This document shows positions 10,727 to 23,699 of a stretch of DNA of 60,000 nucleotides, one piece after another; within the stretch, counting starts at the first letter, position 1, and the number at the start of each line of letters is the position of its first letter. Below the pieces are notes generated by a model. That model searched no databases. It was not told the DNA's origin and saw only the letters and a program-made list of their open reading frames with translations. The position numbers and the translations under genes were made by a program. Source of the DNA: Polytrichum commune (taxonomy: Eukaryota > Streptophyta > Polytrichopsida > Polytrichales > Polytrichaceae); contig OX485805.1 of the NCBI GenBank assembly GCA_950295325.1, positions 24,417,501 to 24,477,500 of the forward strand, given 5' to 3'.

Positions 10727-13700
10727 TCAGCGTCTTCTGGACAGGAAACTCCGCCACAAAATGCCACCCACAAGAAGCAGGCCTCCTGCTATTAGAGCTA
10801 TCTGTACAACGCAAATGCTTGAGTCATCATATTTGAACTTTCTTTGTTAGGTGGGCGATCTCTTACACAGGAGATTTAGAGAACTTTGTCCATGTGGAAT
10901 TTAAGCCTGCCATGTTAAATGAAGTGCCCATCACAGACCTCATATTTCAATTGCCAGCACTGATTTCACATTCATTCAATCACATCCAACTACAACAAAA
11001 ATTCAAATGCCTCCCAAACGTAGGGAGGCGAACTTAAGCTGTTTGTTTCTACATTTCATAGTTGCAAACCCTAAAAGGTTGAAATATGAGTTGAATCAAA
11101 GATTAATGAATCCATAGCATTCTGAAGCGTTGTGTAAGGACGTTCTTTTTCAATTCTAGCTTCAAGAATAAAAATTCACGACTCAAGGTCCTTGAGTGCA
11201 TGCAAGAATGGTGAGCATAGTCAAGTGGCACGCTCATTAGTCAACACCTTATTGTTTGTATATCTACTAAGATTCAATTGAAGATGTGCGTCCCCAATGG
11301 AAACACTCTTGGGTTATCAGATTACCTAAGAATTAATCCATTTGAATTGGGAAGCTGAATAGGCTACTCAAGAATGCTATGCCATTACCTAAATGTTGAA
11401 TTACCTACTGATAAGATATTAAAACCTATAGGATATGTATCAACAACACTTGACTCAACATTAAGATGGGCTGTAGTGTATGAAACATAGACATGATTGA
11501 TGGAAATGTAAATTCAGAGACGGGCCCACCTTGCTGTCTCTGGTATTGAGCTTCCCCTCTGGGCCTACAAGTGCACTCAGGAACTTTGGCAATCGGGAGA
11601 CCTTGGGCATCAACACGACTGCTGTGTACTTCTCCTTGCAAGGGAATGGAATTATGCGACGAAAAGCCTCCCTCATTGTTGCGTCTGTTGCCTTTGCCCT
11701 GACGGTCTCACGCAACATGTCCTGCCACTGCAATTTCAAGTAGAATTATGGGTCAAGTGCTAACTCATTGTTCACACCGTAGCGCTTACAAAACAGCACT
11801 CAATCACGAACCTAATGAAAATAGTACTTGTTTTTGGCCTACTCTAAATAAATCCACCAGACTGATTTTGAAATCCTCAACAATTTGGCGCACTTTACAT
11901 AAAACAAGCGACGGCAAGTTTGACTCAAGCAAAATGGACAGATGTCAGAAGCATCGGATGACATCAGTCTTAGGATCACTGTTCAAGAAATTCGTTGCTG
12001 ACATGTTGCGTTTTGCCTGTTTTGCATTGATTGAATAGGGTAATCTGACTCATCCCGGCCAAAAGATGATGGAACAGAGAATTGAAAGGATTGTGAAGAA
12101 CTAATCTGGGTGTCCTGCCTGAAAGTGTGCTTGCAAGTCTCCAGTATACAATGGAGATTGGTAGGCTCCTGAAATGCGCTCAAGCCAGTAGTCATTCTCC
12201 TGCGCAGCAATACACAGAGTCATAGAAATGTGAAATAAAAGAGATAAAAAAGAAAAAAGTTGACATCACTCGAAAAGAGATTGATCTACATCCAATGACA
12301 TGAAATTGTGTTTCGAAGTCCAAAAGGCTTATGGGACTAGAAGTACATCAAGGCAGGTGGAGTTCAACATGCTAATTCATTAGAGTAATGAAGCCCAATG
12401 TATAGGGGAATGCCTTGAGAGGAGTGCATTCTGCTGCATAAAGAAATTCTAGATTTTTCTTTAAAAAGATGTACAGAGGGCATTCTGCTGGGTGGCAAGA
12501 CCACATTTTTTGTGTAATGCCCTTAATTCAAATATATTCGCCTTTGGCTAGATAATGGACATTTAATAACAAAGGGAGAAATAAAAATAAAAATCTAGAA
12601 GTGCCTTACGGGAAGGGTTATGTGACACACACCTGTTGATTGTTCTCAAAGGAGCGTAACTCACACTCCAGTGCAGCTTTCACATCTTCGGGTGTTGGCC
12701 CTTCCGATTGTAGTCGCTTTACCTCGTCCAATGTCATCTCCACCTAACAATTATTCAACATTGATTTTTGAGTACCCGAGATAGCTTCTACTGAGGAGAG
12801 CTTTTTGCATAGTTATGCACACATTTTGAAGGTTGGCTTGAACCCAAGGCCTTAAATTGGATCCCATGAAAATTTGGAGGTTAAGCCACCTTAGGCCGGG
12901 TAGTGTTAGGATGGGTGACCTTCCTAACAATTGATTTTCCAGTGCACTCTTCCACCATGGCCCACCCAGTCATAGTGTGGGTACCCGAGCAAACTGGGTA
13001 TTCGAAGCCAACCATGTGGGAGTGTAGGGGTTTGACCTTGGTGGAGATAGGTGCAAACTAGCTTGTCTGCAGTTTTTCAAAGTGTTCAAGTTCAAGTTTG
13101 AAAGGAGGTACATCCTTTATGGTATTTCATGTCACATGTGTAATAATGTCACTTACTCTATTTTGAGGTGTATGCTAGGTTACATTGATGATTCGCAACT
13201 TCACCATAAGTGTCACCTCATGACACTTGGTGTTCGAGTGCACTTACTAATATCTTGGCATGAGTATGTTCAATAGTGTTATGAGGTGCATGCCTATGTT
13301 ACACAATGGTCTACAAATTGACTAAAGTGTACAAAAATGACACTTGCTATTAGTATGCTCAAATTATCTCCCTCTTGCATACTAAAATGTTAAGACATGA
13401 CACTTGCCATTAGTACGCTAAAAAATATCTTCCTTTTGCATACTAATATGCAAGACTATCATCTACAGTATCCCAATGTGCTACTCTAAATGTCATAATG
13501 TAGATATTTTTTCACTTAAAGAAGTTCCTTATGTTGATGAATGGAATCATCATATTGACAATTAGCGGGGCGTGACACTTAGACCTCTAGGCATCTAGTT
13601 TAGGCCCTTCACAAACATTGTACGTGACACTAAATACCTTGAACGGTGTAGTAGTCTTCAAGGATCTGTTAGACCAACTCAAAGATGGAGCAACACCAAA

Positions 13701-16700
13701 ATTCATGCCAGTGGCAACATTGGAGTCATCTCTTCTGCAACATATGGAAAGGATATTTACCAGCTTCCATCCCATGCCAGGATCACAATTGAAGTAGATA
13801 GCAACATCTCCACGGATCATCTCGAGATCCCATGGGTGACGATTATTGCCCAACCAATATATTGCAACCACATCATATACCTGGACTTGCAGCAAAATTG
13901 CTATCAGTCAAATATTTACCAATTCTTGAGAAAACTTCATTTATATGTTACCTAAAACTTTGTACCATGCTTGTTTACTGGCTGTGGTATGAACCAATGT
14001 TGTCTGCGCATCATTTTTTTCATAAACCAGTGGGTAACGGTATTAAAAAAGAAAAAAAAAGAACTTGAAAAATGATACATGGCGGGTCATGGTAATAAAG
14101 AAATGTTCTTAAAATGTCCAAGGGTATACATATGATACTAGGAATCTTGCAATGATGTATGTGCAAATATCAAGTGGGTATGACATTAATGTAGTTAATC
14201 ATAAATCATAAATCGAAAAGGGTAAGAAAGCATAAATCATATATGTAGGTTGCTACTGGGCATTTGTGTACCTTGCCATGGTCATAGCGTAGAACTTGCT
14301 TAAGCCTGCTTTCCAGTATTGAACACATGTACCATATGAAGTGCATCTCCTCCATCTTTCCAGAAAGCAAAACATAGCTTGATTAACAGTACTACACTTT
14401 CATTCATGACAAATATATGATAGAGAGTTAGAAAGAAACCCTGCCTTCATGTCCAGAAGGAAGCATAAAATGAAGAGTCTCTTTGCCTGATTGTATGAAT
14501 AAAGCAATGTGCAAGTGAAGAACACCCAGCTCACTCAAGTGAGAAAGTTGTTGATTTTTGAGGCTCTCTTGCTTCAGAGATGCTTACCAATTGTGGCCCT
14601 TTGAGTTCAACTGGAAAATTCATAAAAACCGAACATTGAGCTTCCACCATGTTTACGCAAATTTCCTCCCTGACAACGACAACATAGACAAGTCAGAAGT
14701 TGCAGCGGTAGTATATCAGTAGAGTATTACTGTGCATCATGAATTTGAAAACACGTCTTGCTCATGGTTAGATAGCTTCTGCAAGATAGTATAAACAGTT
14801 TTTACTGAAAGTGTGATTGAGAGTGTCAGCATTGTCGAAACTGGCACACAGTGATCCAACCTTGAAGTCCGATCTGGAGGGGTGAAGGTCAGGCCAGTCA
14901 AATTTTCGAATTTGTAGTTCATCACAGGTTTCTCTGGCTTTGGAATCCCACCCTGCACATAAGAACAAACTGATATTAGAGCATATAAATGACACGCTCC
15001 CGCATTTAGGCTACTCTGATCCAGAATCAGGTCTGCCAAGTTCACGGCGTTTAGTGGTTCATTCTTCTCAGCATGGCCTGATTTTTCTGACATGCATGTT
15101 TTTTCGCTCTTTGGTTGATTTAGCTGCTCGGTTCTCTGGTTCTTAGTCTATGTGTCTCCAAGTCTACACTTTCCGGCCCAGTCCTCTTTGAGCACGTTTC
15201 TTCTATGAGGTTTCGGTGTCCTAGTTGTAAATGTGTTTTTAAAAAAATAATTATTAGCTATCATTTATAAAAGTAAATCAAACACACACACACACACACA
15301 CCACTCAACACAATGAAAGTTGCAGTTGGTGGCAAATGAGAAGTCAGATGTCAGGAAGTGATTCTTACCAGATACTTCATTATAAGTGGTATCGCCTTCT
15401 CGGTGTCAATGTTACCAACAAAGACAAAGTTAAAGGTGGAGGGATCTTTGAAACAATCGGTAAAGTACAGGCAGCCCAATTTAGGGTCAACTTTGTCAAG
15501 TGCTTCTTCTGTCCAAGCCTGCATATAATCACGAGTTCAAGGTGCTAGCCTCCACAAAGCACATGATTTGCAGGCCTTTTCACTGAGTACAAATAGACCA
15601 CCAAGGAATTTTACAGCCAAGTCATGGCCACAAGCATCATGAAGTAAAATCCAATGCATTTGGGTGGAGTACTGACCTCATAAAACACTGACTTGCCGTA
15701 TCTGATTTCACGAACTCTCTTGTTAAATGCAGTATAAGGATCTCGTTCAGCAGCCTTAATACCATCATGTGATCTTTGCATCACAAGTTCCAGTGCCTCG
15801 TCTGTTGGTTCCACTGTTGTCACAAACAACTGGTACATCATCTGCAAATACTCCCAAAAAATAGACATTTCTGTCAGATTCATGTCGAAAATTCTCGACA
15901 CAACAACTTTTTAGGTTCCATGATTGCAGAGATGTTACGAAACTTTTGAAATTTCCATGGGCTATTTTGGTTATTTAGAATTCAACTTTCTAGAGGTCAG
16001 CACTGAAGAAATAAGTAGGAAAATAAAGGGATGGAGATATTCACAAGATGCCTGACTTACTGTGTGCCACCATCCAAAGAATAAGTAAATGAGACCCCAA
16101 ACTAGAAAGAAACGAGTATAATGAAAAGGATAGGAGTTGGTGAACCTCCAGGGCTGACTCAAGATCAAATGTCGAAGAATATCCCGATAGTGTACGCTTG
16201 TACATTCCAAGGCTCATGTTATTTATCTCCGCAATCTTTCCTGCAAGCATTTCTCTTAGAACAGCAGGTTTGTGTCCAAATGGGCCAACTTCGTTGACAA
16301 CTGATGTGCTGTATATACACGAACGTATATTGCAATCTTCAATTTCAGTTATTCCACCAACCGCGTAAGCACTAAAGAGGATCTGCAGAAAGAAAAGAAC
16401 ATTGAGACATTAGAATTATAGAGGAGAGGTTATTTTCTATCTCTTCAAAGTATGACAACACTTTGTTTGCAGAAGTTGAAAATTTCATCAGGAAGAATGC
16501 CAGGACTGCAAAATGTCCTTTCAAATTTCAACAAACACAATTTCCATGTACCAAATACGACCATCAATGGAGAATGTAATTTGACTGTGACAAACAACGA
16601 CTTCAGCAAAATAAAATAGCTCTAAAAATATGTTCGCATAGTGCATCTCTGTTAATTCCCTAACAGCAGCTACAGGTTCAAAGCAGACATTCCTTCAACC

Positions 16701-19700
16701 CTTATCATCTTATTCTCAAAATTTACGTACTGTTATGTATCCAAGAGGCACCACCAAAAGATGTAGTAAAGCAAATGACAAACAACCTCATCTTCCAAAA
16801 ACTTTGTGCATTTGTAAGCAACTCGTATGCCGTTACTCAGATTTATCTCTGTAGCTCCAATACACGGATACTCCTTGCTATCAACAACTGACCTGTACAC
16901 TCCAAAAAGGATTCAATGTCCAAGCTATTGAGGATTTCTTCCAAAGATCACAATCAAAATTAAAATCTGCTCATAATACAGAAAGCGAGCACTCAAGACA
17001 GATCACAGTACTCCATATGTCAAAGATTTGTATGATGATACAAAGGCTCGGTATAATCTTTACTAGAAGCGAACTTTATGTACCCTGGAATTGGTATCTC
17101 TGCTACAAGGCTGCTAGGAAGGTTTTCTTCATCCCATGCGGCAATGTCCCCTTGTTTTTCAAGTGCGTCAACTTTCGCCACAACAGCGTTCAAATCCTCT
17201 TTACTTGCTGTGGAATGAGGCTCCACAACTTTTATTGTGCAACTCTTCTTGATGTGATAACACTCAGCAAGCCTAGACACCTCTGCGGCAGAAATTTCTG
17301 GCAAGGCAAACCTCAGCTCCATCAGAGGTTGCACTCTCACTGCTCAGAGTGAGTACTTTGACAACTGAAACCATGAAGCCATCATCATCGATAGTAAAAA
17401 ACTACTCACGTAGCAATGAGATAATGTGTACAGTAGACGCTCTATCCAGAATATGACACTCCTAGTACACACCTGGTAGTAGAGTTTTTTCCAACTGCGT
17501 CTTATATTCAATTCCAAGAAGTGGCTCCTGAGTCATAAAGTGCTGCAATACGTGAAACGACATGCTTAGATATGGTAGTTCTAATTTTGATTCTAATTTC
17601 AGAGGAGCTTAGATATGGTGATTACTTTGAAATAACCTAATCTGTTTTACAAATTTGACGAACAGAGGGGCTAACAGGACAATACCCAATGTTCATGCCA
17701 TTTTATATGTCAAGCATATCTAGGTTTAACTAATTTTCCTTTCTGAACGAGTGACCAAACACTGGACAGAAAGGCAACACTCATAGTAACAAAATAAACA
17801 TATTTTGACTATAGACTTAAAAGGCCTTTTGAAAGAGGCAACCCAACCTCCAAAGCCTGGGCACGAAGAGTCTCAGACTGCAACTGATCTCTCATTAAGT
17901 ACGTAGATTCAGTTGTCGCAATTATATCTGCTCCAGCGACTTTTATTTCCCGCTCTGAGAACCCATGTTGGCGTACTCTGGCAACCTTGTCTCACACAAA
18001 CTACAATTTGATAAGTACTTGCCTCAAGTCTATCCGGGACACACTGTACCTTGAGGCTATGATGTGAAGAGGATATAGACATTTCAAAATCTTGCAACAA
18101 TTACTAAGAGAAATAGGATTGGGGTACATACAGTCCGCTAGGGTATCAAGAGACTCATACTGAAAAAGCAGAAAAGTTCCTGACACCAGTGCAACTCTGC
18201 TGTCGTTAAGCGTCTACAACACATCTCAAAAATATCCACCGAGTGGGCTTAAAACGTTTTTGAATTCAGAAGCGTCGAATGGGTCTAATTTTACCAACTC
18301 AAAGTACTTACCTCTATCAGCATTTGCTCCAGTGCTTGTAGTGTTCCTCGCTCTGGACATGTAGCTTCTACCTCGTAGTAACTCATGGGTCGGGCCATTT
18401 CTCCACTTCCCACCCGACATGAAAAAAATGGAGGATTCTTCTGTTTTGAAACTTTGTAAAATCTCGTGTTAAGAATATTGCGATACATCGCCTCAGCTAT
18501 CAGGAGTCTGTAGTCTTTGATTGTTGCCGTTCTTTTGGAAGGAACCTTCCAGCATATTGATACTGATGTCTGTTCCACGTATGCAAAAATGCAAATTCGG
18601 TCGGTGTGGATTACAGGTGGGATCGTTCTTTCAAAAACTTATTACATACAAGAGATGTAGAGATACAAAGCCAGATCAGAGTCTGAAGAAAGAAGAAATC
18701 CAAGACACTCTGTATCATACATTTAGAATGTCTAGTCGAGCGAATGAAGATAAATTCGAATGGTACCTGAGTAACTTCTGGGTCTGAGAAACATGAGAAT
18801 CGAGGTTCCTCATGAGGATCTGGCACAGAAAATATTGGAATCTTTGGAAGGCTGGTGTATTCACTATGGGCTTTCTTTCCCTCAAAATTTTGTTTTATGA
18901 GCTCCACAACATCCTGCAATCAGACCAGAAACTTAATTAATTAATTTTATAAAGATTTTTTTAAAATTAATAAAAAATATATTGAAGAAAGTGTTTTTAA
19001 ATAACCTATGTTGCTATGTAGACCATATCGAGTAACCTCAGCGTCAATATCACCGTGACAAACAATTACTCATCCTGCACGGCATTTGTTGTACAATTTT
19101 GAAAATACAACTACACAAGTCCAATACAAACGACTCAGGATAGAGAAGAAAACTACAGTTGTTGGATTGTGAAGAGCGAGGATAAATACGCTACTGAGTG
19201 TTCCCGGCTGTTGTTGGAGCACAGTTTACAAATAACCTGTATCATAATATAAAGTTGGGAAAAATTACCTCGGTGCTTGGAAAGTCACCAACTGCAACAA
19301 CAACCATATTTTGTGGTGCGTACCAGCGGTGATAAAATTCTTGGACACGTTTGGCGGTCACAGTCTTGATCACTCTCTCCAGTCCAATTGGGTCCCGGTC
19401 AGCATACTGTAAAACTATCGTGATGAAACTTATTAGAAGTGGCACATACATTTTACAACAGGAGCCACTGTCACCTTCTTAAGTAACATCGCAAATGTGC
19501 CGTATTTGTTTACAAGAGCAACTTCCCGCACCTAAACTTCGTGATAATCTATCTCACCTGAATAAGGGCAAGTATACATGCAAACCCCTTTTCAAAACCC
19601 ATACAGCAAAGTCATTGCGAGAAGTATCAAAGAAATGAATTGTTGTCCACACTAGATTATGAAGAGATAGGTGCTCTGAAAGGTCAAAACCATAAGGTCT

Positions 19701-22037
19701 CTTCATCTCGAGAGATTAAGCATCCTTTTAGTGTTGCGAAGAAACATGTGATAATTAACATCTGCGAGGAATACCGTTGGTACAGTCTTCTTCTATAAAG
19801 TGGTACCCAGTTGAAGCTTTGAATTCTTTTTCGAAGAGGTCGTACCTTAGAGCCTTTCATTAGCAGCTTCCAGTATGCTTCGCTGATGCGACCGGAACAA
19901 TCCCTACCTTGCCTCCATTCCTCTAGCACAGCGCCTCTCTCTTTCTCCAGATCCTCAGTACATACAAGAACCTAAGAAATGATTCGATCAAATGATAAGC
20001 TCGTAATCAAACCAAAATTTGAAGGCGAAGGCTCAAGAGTAGCTCTCAATGGAAATAAGCAGTTCCACCTACCAGTACACCAGCGGTGATGCTCCTTAAG
20101 AAAAGACATAGCCAACAACAACAATCATCCGATGTCCAACATTTAGTTACTTTTTCAAAAGCCTAGGGTTTTCTTAGAAGATCGGAGGGATGACATGAAA
20201 CCCCTGAGTCAGGGAATCTTGAGTACCTTGGAAACCATTAACTAGCCATAGCCAACAGCATCAATCATCCGATGTCCAACATTTAGTTTTCCTGTTAAAA
20301 AGCCTTGGGTTTTGTTAGGAGATCGGAGGGATGACATGAAACCCCTACATCAGGAACTCTTGAGTACCTTGGAAACCATTAACAAGCCATAGCCAAGGCA
20401 GGTCGGGCAACCGGTTACTCACCTCAGTAGCGAATTCGGAAAGGATGTCAAGAGCTTCGGGTAAAATGTCAGGCTTGTCGATAGGTATCAGAAATTCGTA
20501 GGTAGTTTGATCACAGGAGGTAAATGCATTTGAGCAAGGCCCAAGCGGAGCACCGATGCTTTCCAGGAATTTGATGATAGAATTATTTGCATACTTCTTG
20601 GTACCACTAAAAGCCATGTGCTCTACGATGTGTGCAAGACCTCGTTCACCTTCTTCCTCTAGAATGGACCTGTCATGCAAGATCACGTTGTCAGTTGTCC
20701 AGTATTCATTAAACTCTGACAGTCTAGTTCTAAAATGGAATAGTCGTAAATTGGAGGTGCCCGTTGCATTGTGATGTCTAATAGCAGCATGGAGGGTTGA
20801 CGCATTTCCGTTATCACTTTCAGCACCCAATCACTGTAAATGTCAAGTGCACGTTTGATTGGATATCAAGAAATGACGTTTAGTGTCGACATCTAGAATC
20901 GGGACTGATACTCCATGTTTTTTTCTTCTGAATATGATCCCCAACGTTATCAGTTACCCTATTCCACAATGCGTTGTTATCGAGAGTGCAAGGGTTCGCT
21001 TAAATCCGAGGCCTTAACCCCGATCCCATAGGAACTCCGAGGTTAGCCCGTCTAAGGCCACAATAGTGCTCGGATACGTGACCTTCCTAGCAATTGATTT
21101 CCGATTTCTAGTGGGAACCTAGGACTTGCCCACCTAAGGCCACAATAGTGCTCGGATACGTGACCTTCCTAGAACTTGATTTCCAATTTCCAGTGCATCC
21201 TACCGCCTATGGTCCAAGGACTTGCCCTTGGGGGATTGGGTTGTCCATGCCCATTCAAGTTCATCTTTGAAAGGAGGTGGTAATCTTCGGCCCTCTAATT
21301 CCCCCAGATTCCCATTCCAGAATTACATATGGACTCGAAGGTGAAGCAATACCATAATTCACTCCGGTGGAAACACCAGAATCATCTCTTCAGCCACCAC
21401 CACAAGGCAACAAAGAAAGAATTAAAACAGAGACAAAATTTTGCCAGCAGTGAACTTACCCGACATTAACGCCCAGGCAGAGGGCCGCACGCTCCTTTGG
21501 CTTGGCATTCTTGCGCACGTAGTAATGCAACCCGTTGTCCAGTTTTCCATAGGCACACCCCCACGGAACTGGACTGAGCGGATCATCTGGTTTCACATCA
21601 AGAAGTGGAAGCTCCTTGAAACCGAGTACGACTTCCGGAGGCGGGGAGGGATCCGGAGGCGCCATGTAAACCTCTCCTTCCAGATTCTTGGAGCTTTGTC
21701 GGTCGTACCTAGTCTCGCCATCATCCTGCTGATCCTGCAGCTTAGTCTCGCCATCATCCTGCTGCTGCTTCTCGATATACTTATTTCTTCCTTCCCACTT
21801 CACCAGTATGCTTGAGTTCGACCTCTGAAATAAGCTTGCCGGCCTTGATCTCTCCATCCTTCCGTCTGACTTGGACCTTTCGTAGGCCAAACTTTCTTCC
21901 GGCCGCTTCCCTAAGCTCGCCCGGCTCTCTGAACTCATCACCTCCGACCTCGACCTCTCGCACGTCTTCTCTTGCCGCTTGTCCCCCGAACTCGAACCTG
22001 TACCCCCGGCCAATGTTTCTTCGCATTCTTCCGCCAT
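10727..22037 (-). CDS. PQQL: PQQL-type M16 (insulinase/pitrilysin) zinc metallopeptidase, 21 exons
   Basis: Predicted 1138-aa M16 peptidase like Arabidopsis At5g56730. Exons (transcript order): 21460-22037, 20423-20669, 19846-19971, 19269-19406, 18767-18913, 18312-18569, 17848-17985, 17473-17542, 17084-17297, 16787-16892, 16146-16382, 15677-15841, 15369-15518, 14861-14952, 14588-14669, 14272-14355, 13761-13880, 12633-12743, 12119-12199, 11530-11727, 10727-10801. Exon 2 encodes the zinc motif HIVEH (H206, E209, H210). Exon 3 gives KERGAVLEE, with E286 as probable third zinc ligand. The C-terminal half is the usual catalytically silent M16 repeat. Exon 21 adds IALIAGGLLLVGGILW plus a basic tail, a likely C-terminal membrane anchor. 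The first ~145 residues are a charged, low-complexity extension, absent from the Arabidopsis protein as I recall it, with two QQDDGET copies. Exon 19 seems to use a GC donor. Substrates unknown; membrane location is inferred. Confidence 0.9.
12840..13100 (+). repeat. 5S-rRNA-like repeat, copy 2 (PQQL intron 17)
   Basis: The best-preserved copy. TTGGATCCCATGAAAATTTG, GGAGGTTAAGCCACCTTAGG and GTGTTAGGATGGGTGACCTT follow the order and spacing of plant 5S rRNA from about nucleotide 27 to 95, keeping box A (GGTTAAGC) and box C (GGATGGGTGACC). Downstream come GTGGGAGTGTAGGGGTTTGA and TTCAAGTTTGAAAGGAGGTA, shared with the other copies. It is a transposon or pseudogene, not a 5S gene: both ends of the rRNA are missing and stems are disrupted. 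Confidence 0.7.
13101..13655. mobile_element. 0.55-kb terminal-inverted-repeat element in PQQL intron 17
   Basis: The left end CATCCTTTATGGTATTTCAT..GTCAC and the right end, reverse-complemented (CTACACCGTTCAAGGTATTT..GTGTCAC), are related inverted termini. The interior repeats TGACACTTG motifs and has no coding frame. A partly inverted copy is at 9075-9615. Insertion here, with the adjacent 5S-like repeat, explains why this intron (12744-13760) is over 1 kb. No clean target duplication was seen. Confidence 0.55.
15282..15301. repeat. (CA)n microsatellite in PQQL intron 13
   Basis: About ten CA units between the exons ending at 15369 and beginning at 14952. Confidence 0.9.
20107..20394. repeat. 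140-bp direct tandem duplication in PQQL intron 2
   Basis: AATCATCCGATGTCCAACAT recurs at 20123 and 20263, and GATCGGAGGGATGACATGAA recurs at the same 140-bp spacing. The two units differ by scattered substitutions and small indels. It ends about 30 bp before the donor of exon 2 (exon end 20423). Confidence 0.85.
21000..21290 (+). repeat. 5S-rRNA-like repeat, copy 3 with internal duplication (PQQL intron 1)
   Basis: CCCGATCCCATAGGAACTCC, GAGGTTAGCCCGTCTAAGGC and GCTCGGATACGTGACCTTCC correspond to the 5S rRNA core. The segment CCACAATAGTGCTCGGATAC recurs about 90 bp later (21120-21175), a local tandem duplication. The 3' body (GGACTTGCCCTTGGGGGA, TTCAAGTTCATCTTTGAAAG) matches the copies at 6850-7115 and 12840-13100. 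Confidence 0.65.
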
Positions 22038-22432
22038 GATTACCTACACAACTCTCGAGCCTCGATTACACTCATCAACACAGAACCTCCTCAACTAATC
22101 TGCAGAACTGGTCTCACCAATTCGACTCCTCTCGTGCCTTCGGTCCACACCAAAATTCTTTTTGCGCCCCCGCAGTCCAGACACCAAGCTATGCGGGCCT
22201 TAATCGAACACCAGTCGTACCTTATGCAGACGCCACTGTCCGAGCGGTATATGGCATGGCTTGTACTCTAGAATGGACACCAGAAAGACACGTGTTGCCA
22301 CCAGATTGATTCCGGCATCTGCTCGTTGTTCATGGCTAGGGGACCGACACTGTCAGCTTTAAAGCCTGTCCGGCGACCTGCCAAGCCTGTCGTCGTCTCC
22401 CAGGCTTACCGGCAATGCCAGCTGTCCGGGGA

Positions 22433-22964
22433 GACTTTGACCGTCCAAATCCTAGTGTTTCCAACTCCAACCGGTTACATGTTGTGATCTTTTGGTTTTT
22501 CTTATAGCTCACCCACACTTATAGCCCAGCCCCCTACACATACTGGTGGTGAGCCTAGTCGGCGACTCTCACCAGGAAGGTCGAACTTTACATTCACTTT
22601 ACGGCCATGGCAACGACTAAGCACATCGGTCCTGCCACATGTTGGTTCATTGATGCGTGAGGTAATTTCACATTACTAGATCATTTCGTGTGGGATAGTT
22701 CATTATGTTTTCATCTTTGCAATGAGTGAGTTTACATAGAGGCCACGAATTCATATCCCTCTATAACTAGGTGTCCACAGAGATTTTTTGGCATGATTGG
22801 TTAAAATTCTATTCTTTCCAAGTCCGATTGGTTACATGTTGCGTGAACTTTCGATTTTTTCTCTATTAATTTAAGGTATATTCTCTATATTCCTCTAGAA
22901 CAATTGATAAGTTTCGTGAGGTTTTGTTCATCAGGTTATTTCTCAAACTCAACTAGTTCATCTT
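22433..22964 (-). repeat. two partial AACCGGTT-family repeats upstream of PQQL
   Basis: Partial copies at 22433-22506 and 22796-22964, both in minus orientation. They share CCTAGTGTTTCCAACTCCAA, GGTTACATGTTG and CAACTAGTTCATC blocks with the other copies. They lie 0.4-0.9 kb upstream of the PQQL start codon, in its promoter side. Confidence 0.6.
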
Positions 22965-23458
22965 TGTAACTTAAGGTACAAAAATTGAAAATGGTGAATG
23001 ACCACTACTAATGCACTAGAGTAGGGGTAGAATGATGTTTTTGTGGACCCAAAATGACCAATTATAAAAGTGGTGGCCTCAAAAGGGTGCAGTGATAGGT
23101 GGGATGCAATGATTGGCCGGATAGGTGCTATCTCACACCATTGACTATCGTTTTCGGGTGCCATTGAGATAACCATTTCGTGTGTGCATTCGTATGCAAA
23201 GAAGAATATATTGATGCTCAAATTGAGGAGCCTCTACCATACAAGTAGGGAGTTTGACTTACTTACCTCTTTGGGGTCATGTAACTAATTATTTACATGA
23301 AATGAAATTATGAAACAACTTACAATTTTCATCATTTCCTCTACTTCATCTTTGAATTTTTTTGCACACTTGCAAGTAAATATTGATGATTGTATCAACT
23401 TATTTTCACTGTTTTTCATATATATCTACCTTAGTGGTCAGTTCTCCCATTCATTAAC

Positions 23459-23533
23459 TTGCCCACACATACTGCTGGCAGTGAACGAAGTTCGCCTATT
23501 CATTGTTGCCCACCACCAATATGTGTGGGCTAA
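23459..23533. repeat. short palindromic GCCCACACATA element
   Basis: Inverted ends TTGCCCACACATACTG and, reverse-complemented, TTAGCCCACACATATTGG enclose a sequence that nearly folds on itself. A related palindrome is at 23883-23950, and partial relatives are near 22507-22560 and 24065-24092. Confidence 0.55.
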
Positions 23534-23699
23534 CATACTTACTTAAGATGGGTAGCAGGTATTTAAACATACACTTTTGAGCTTTGCCTAAAATTAATGC
23601 AAGGTCAGTAGCGAATCCAAATCGTGCCCGTAGCCAACTTCCTCATAGTTATCGAAGCTATTATGAATAAAAGCTAATTGTGTGTTATTATTGTTTGAC

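Noticed and set aside
12860-12935. Functional 5S rRNA gene
   Set aside because: Only the central promoter-bearing part is present; both ends and stem pairing are lost.
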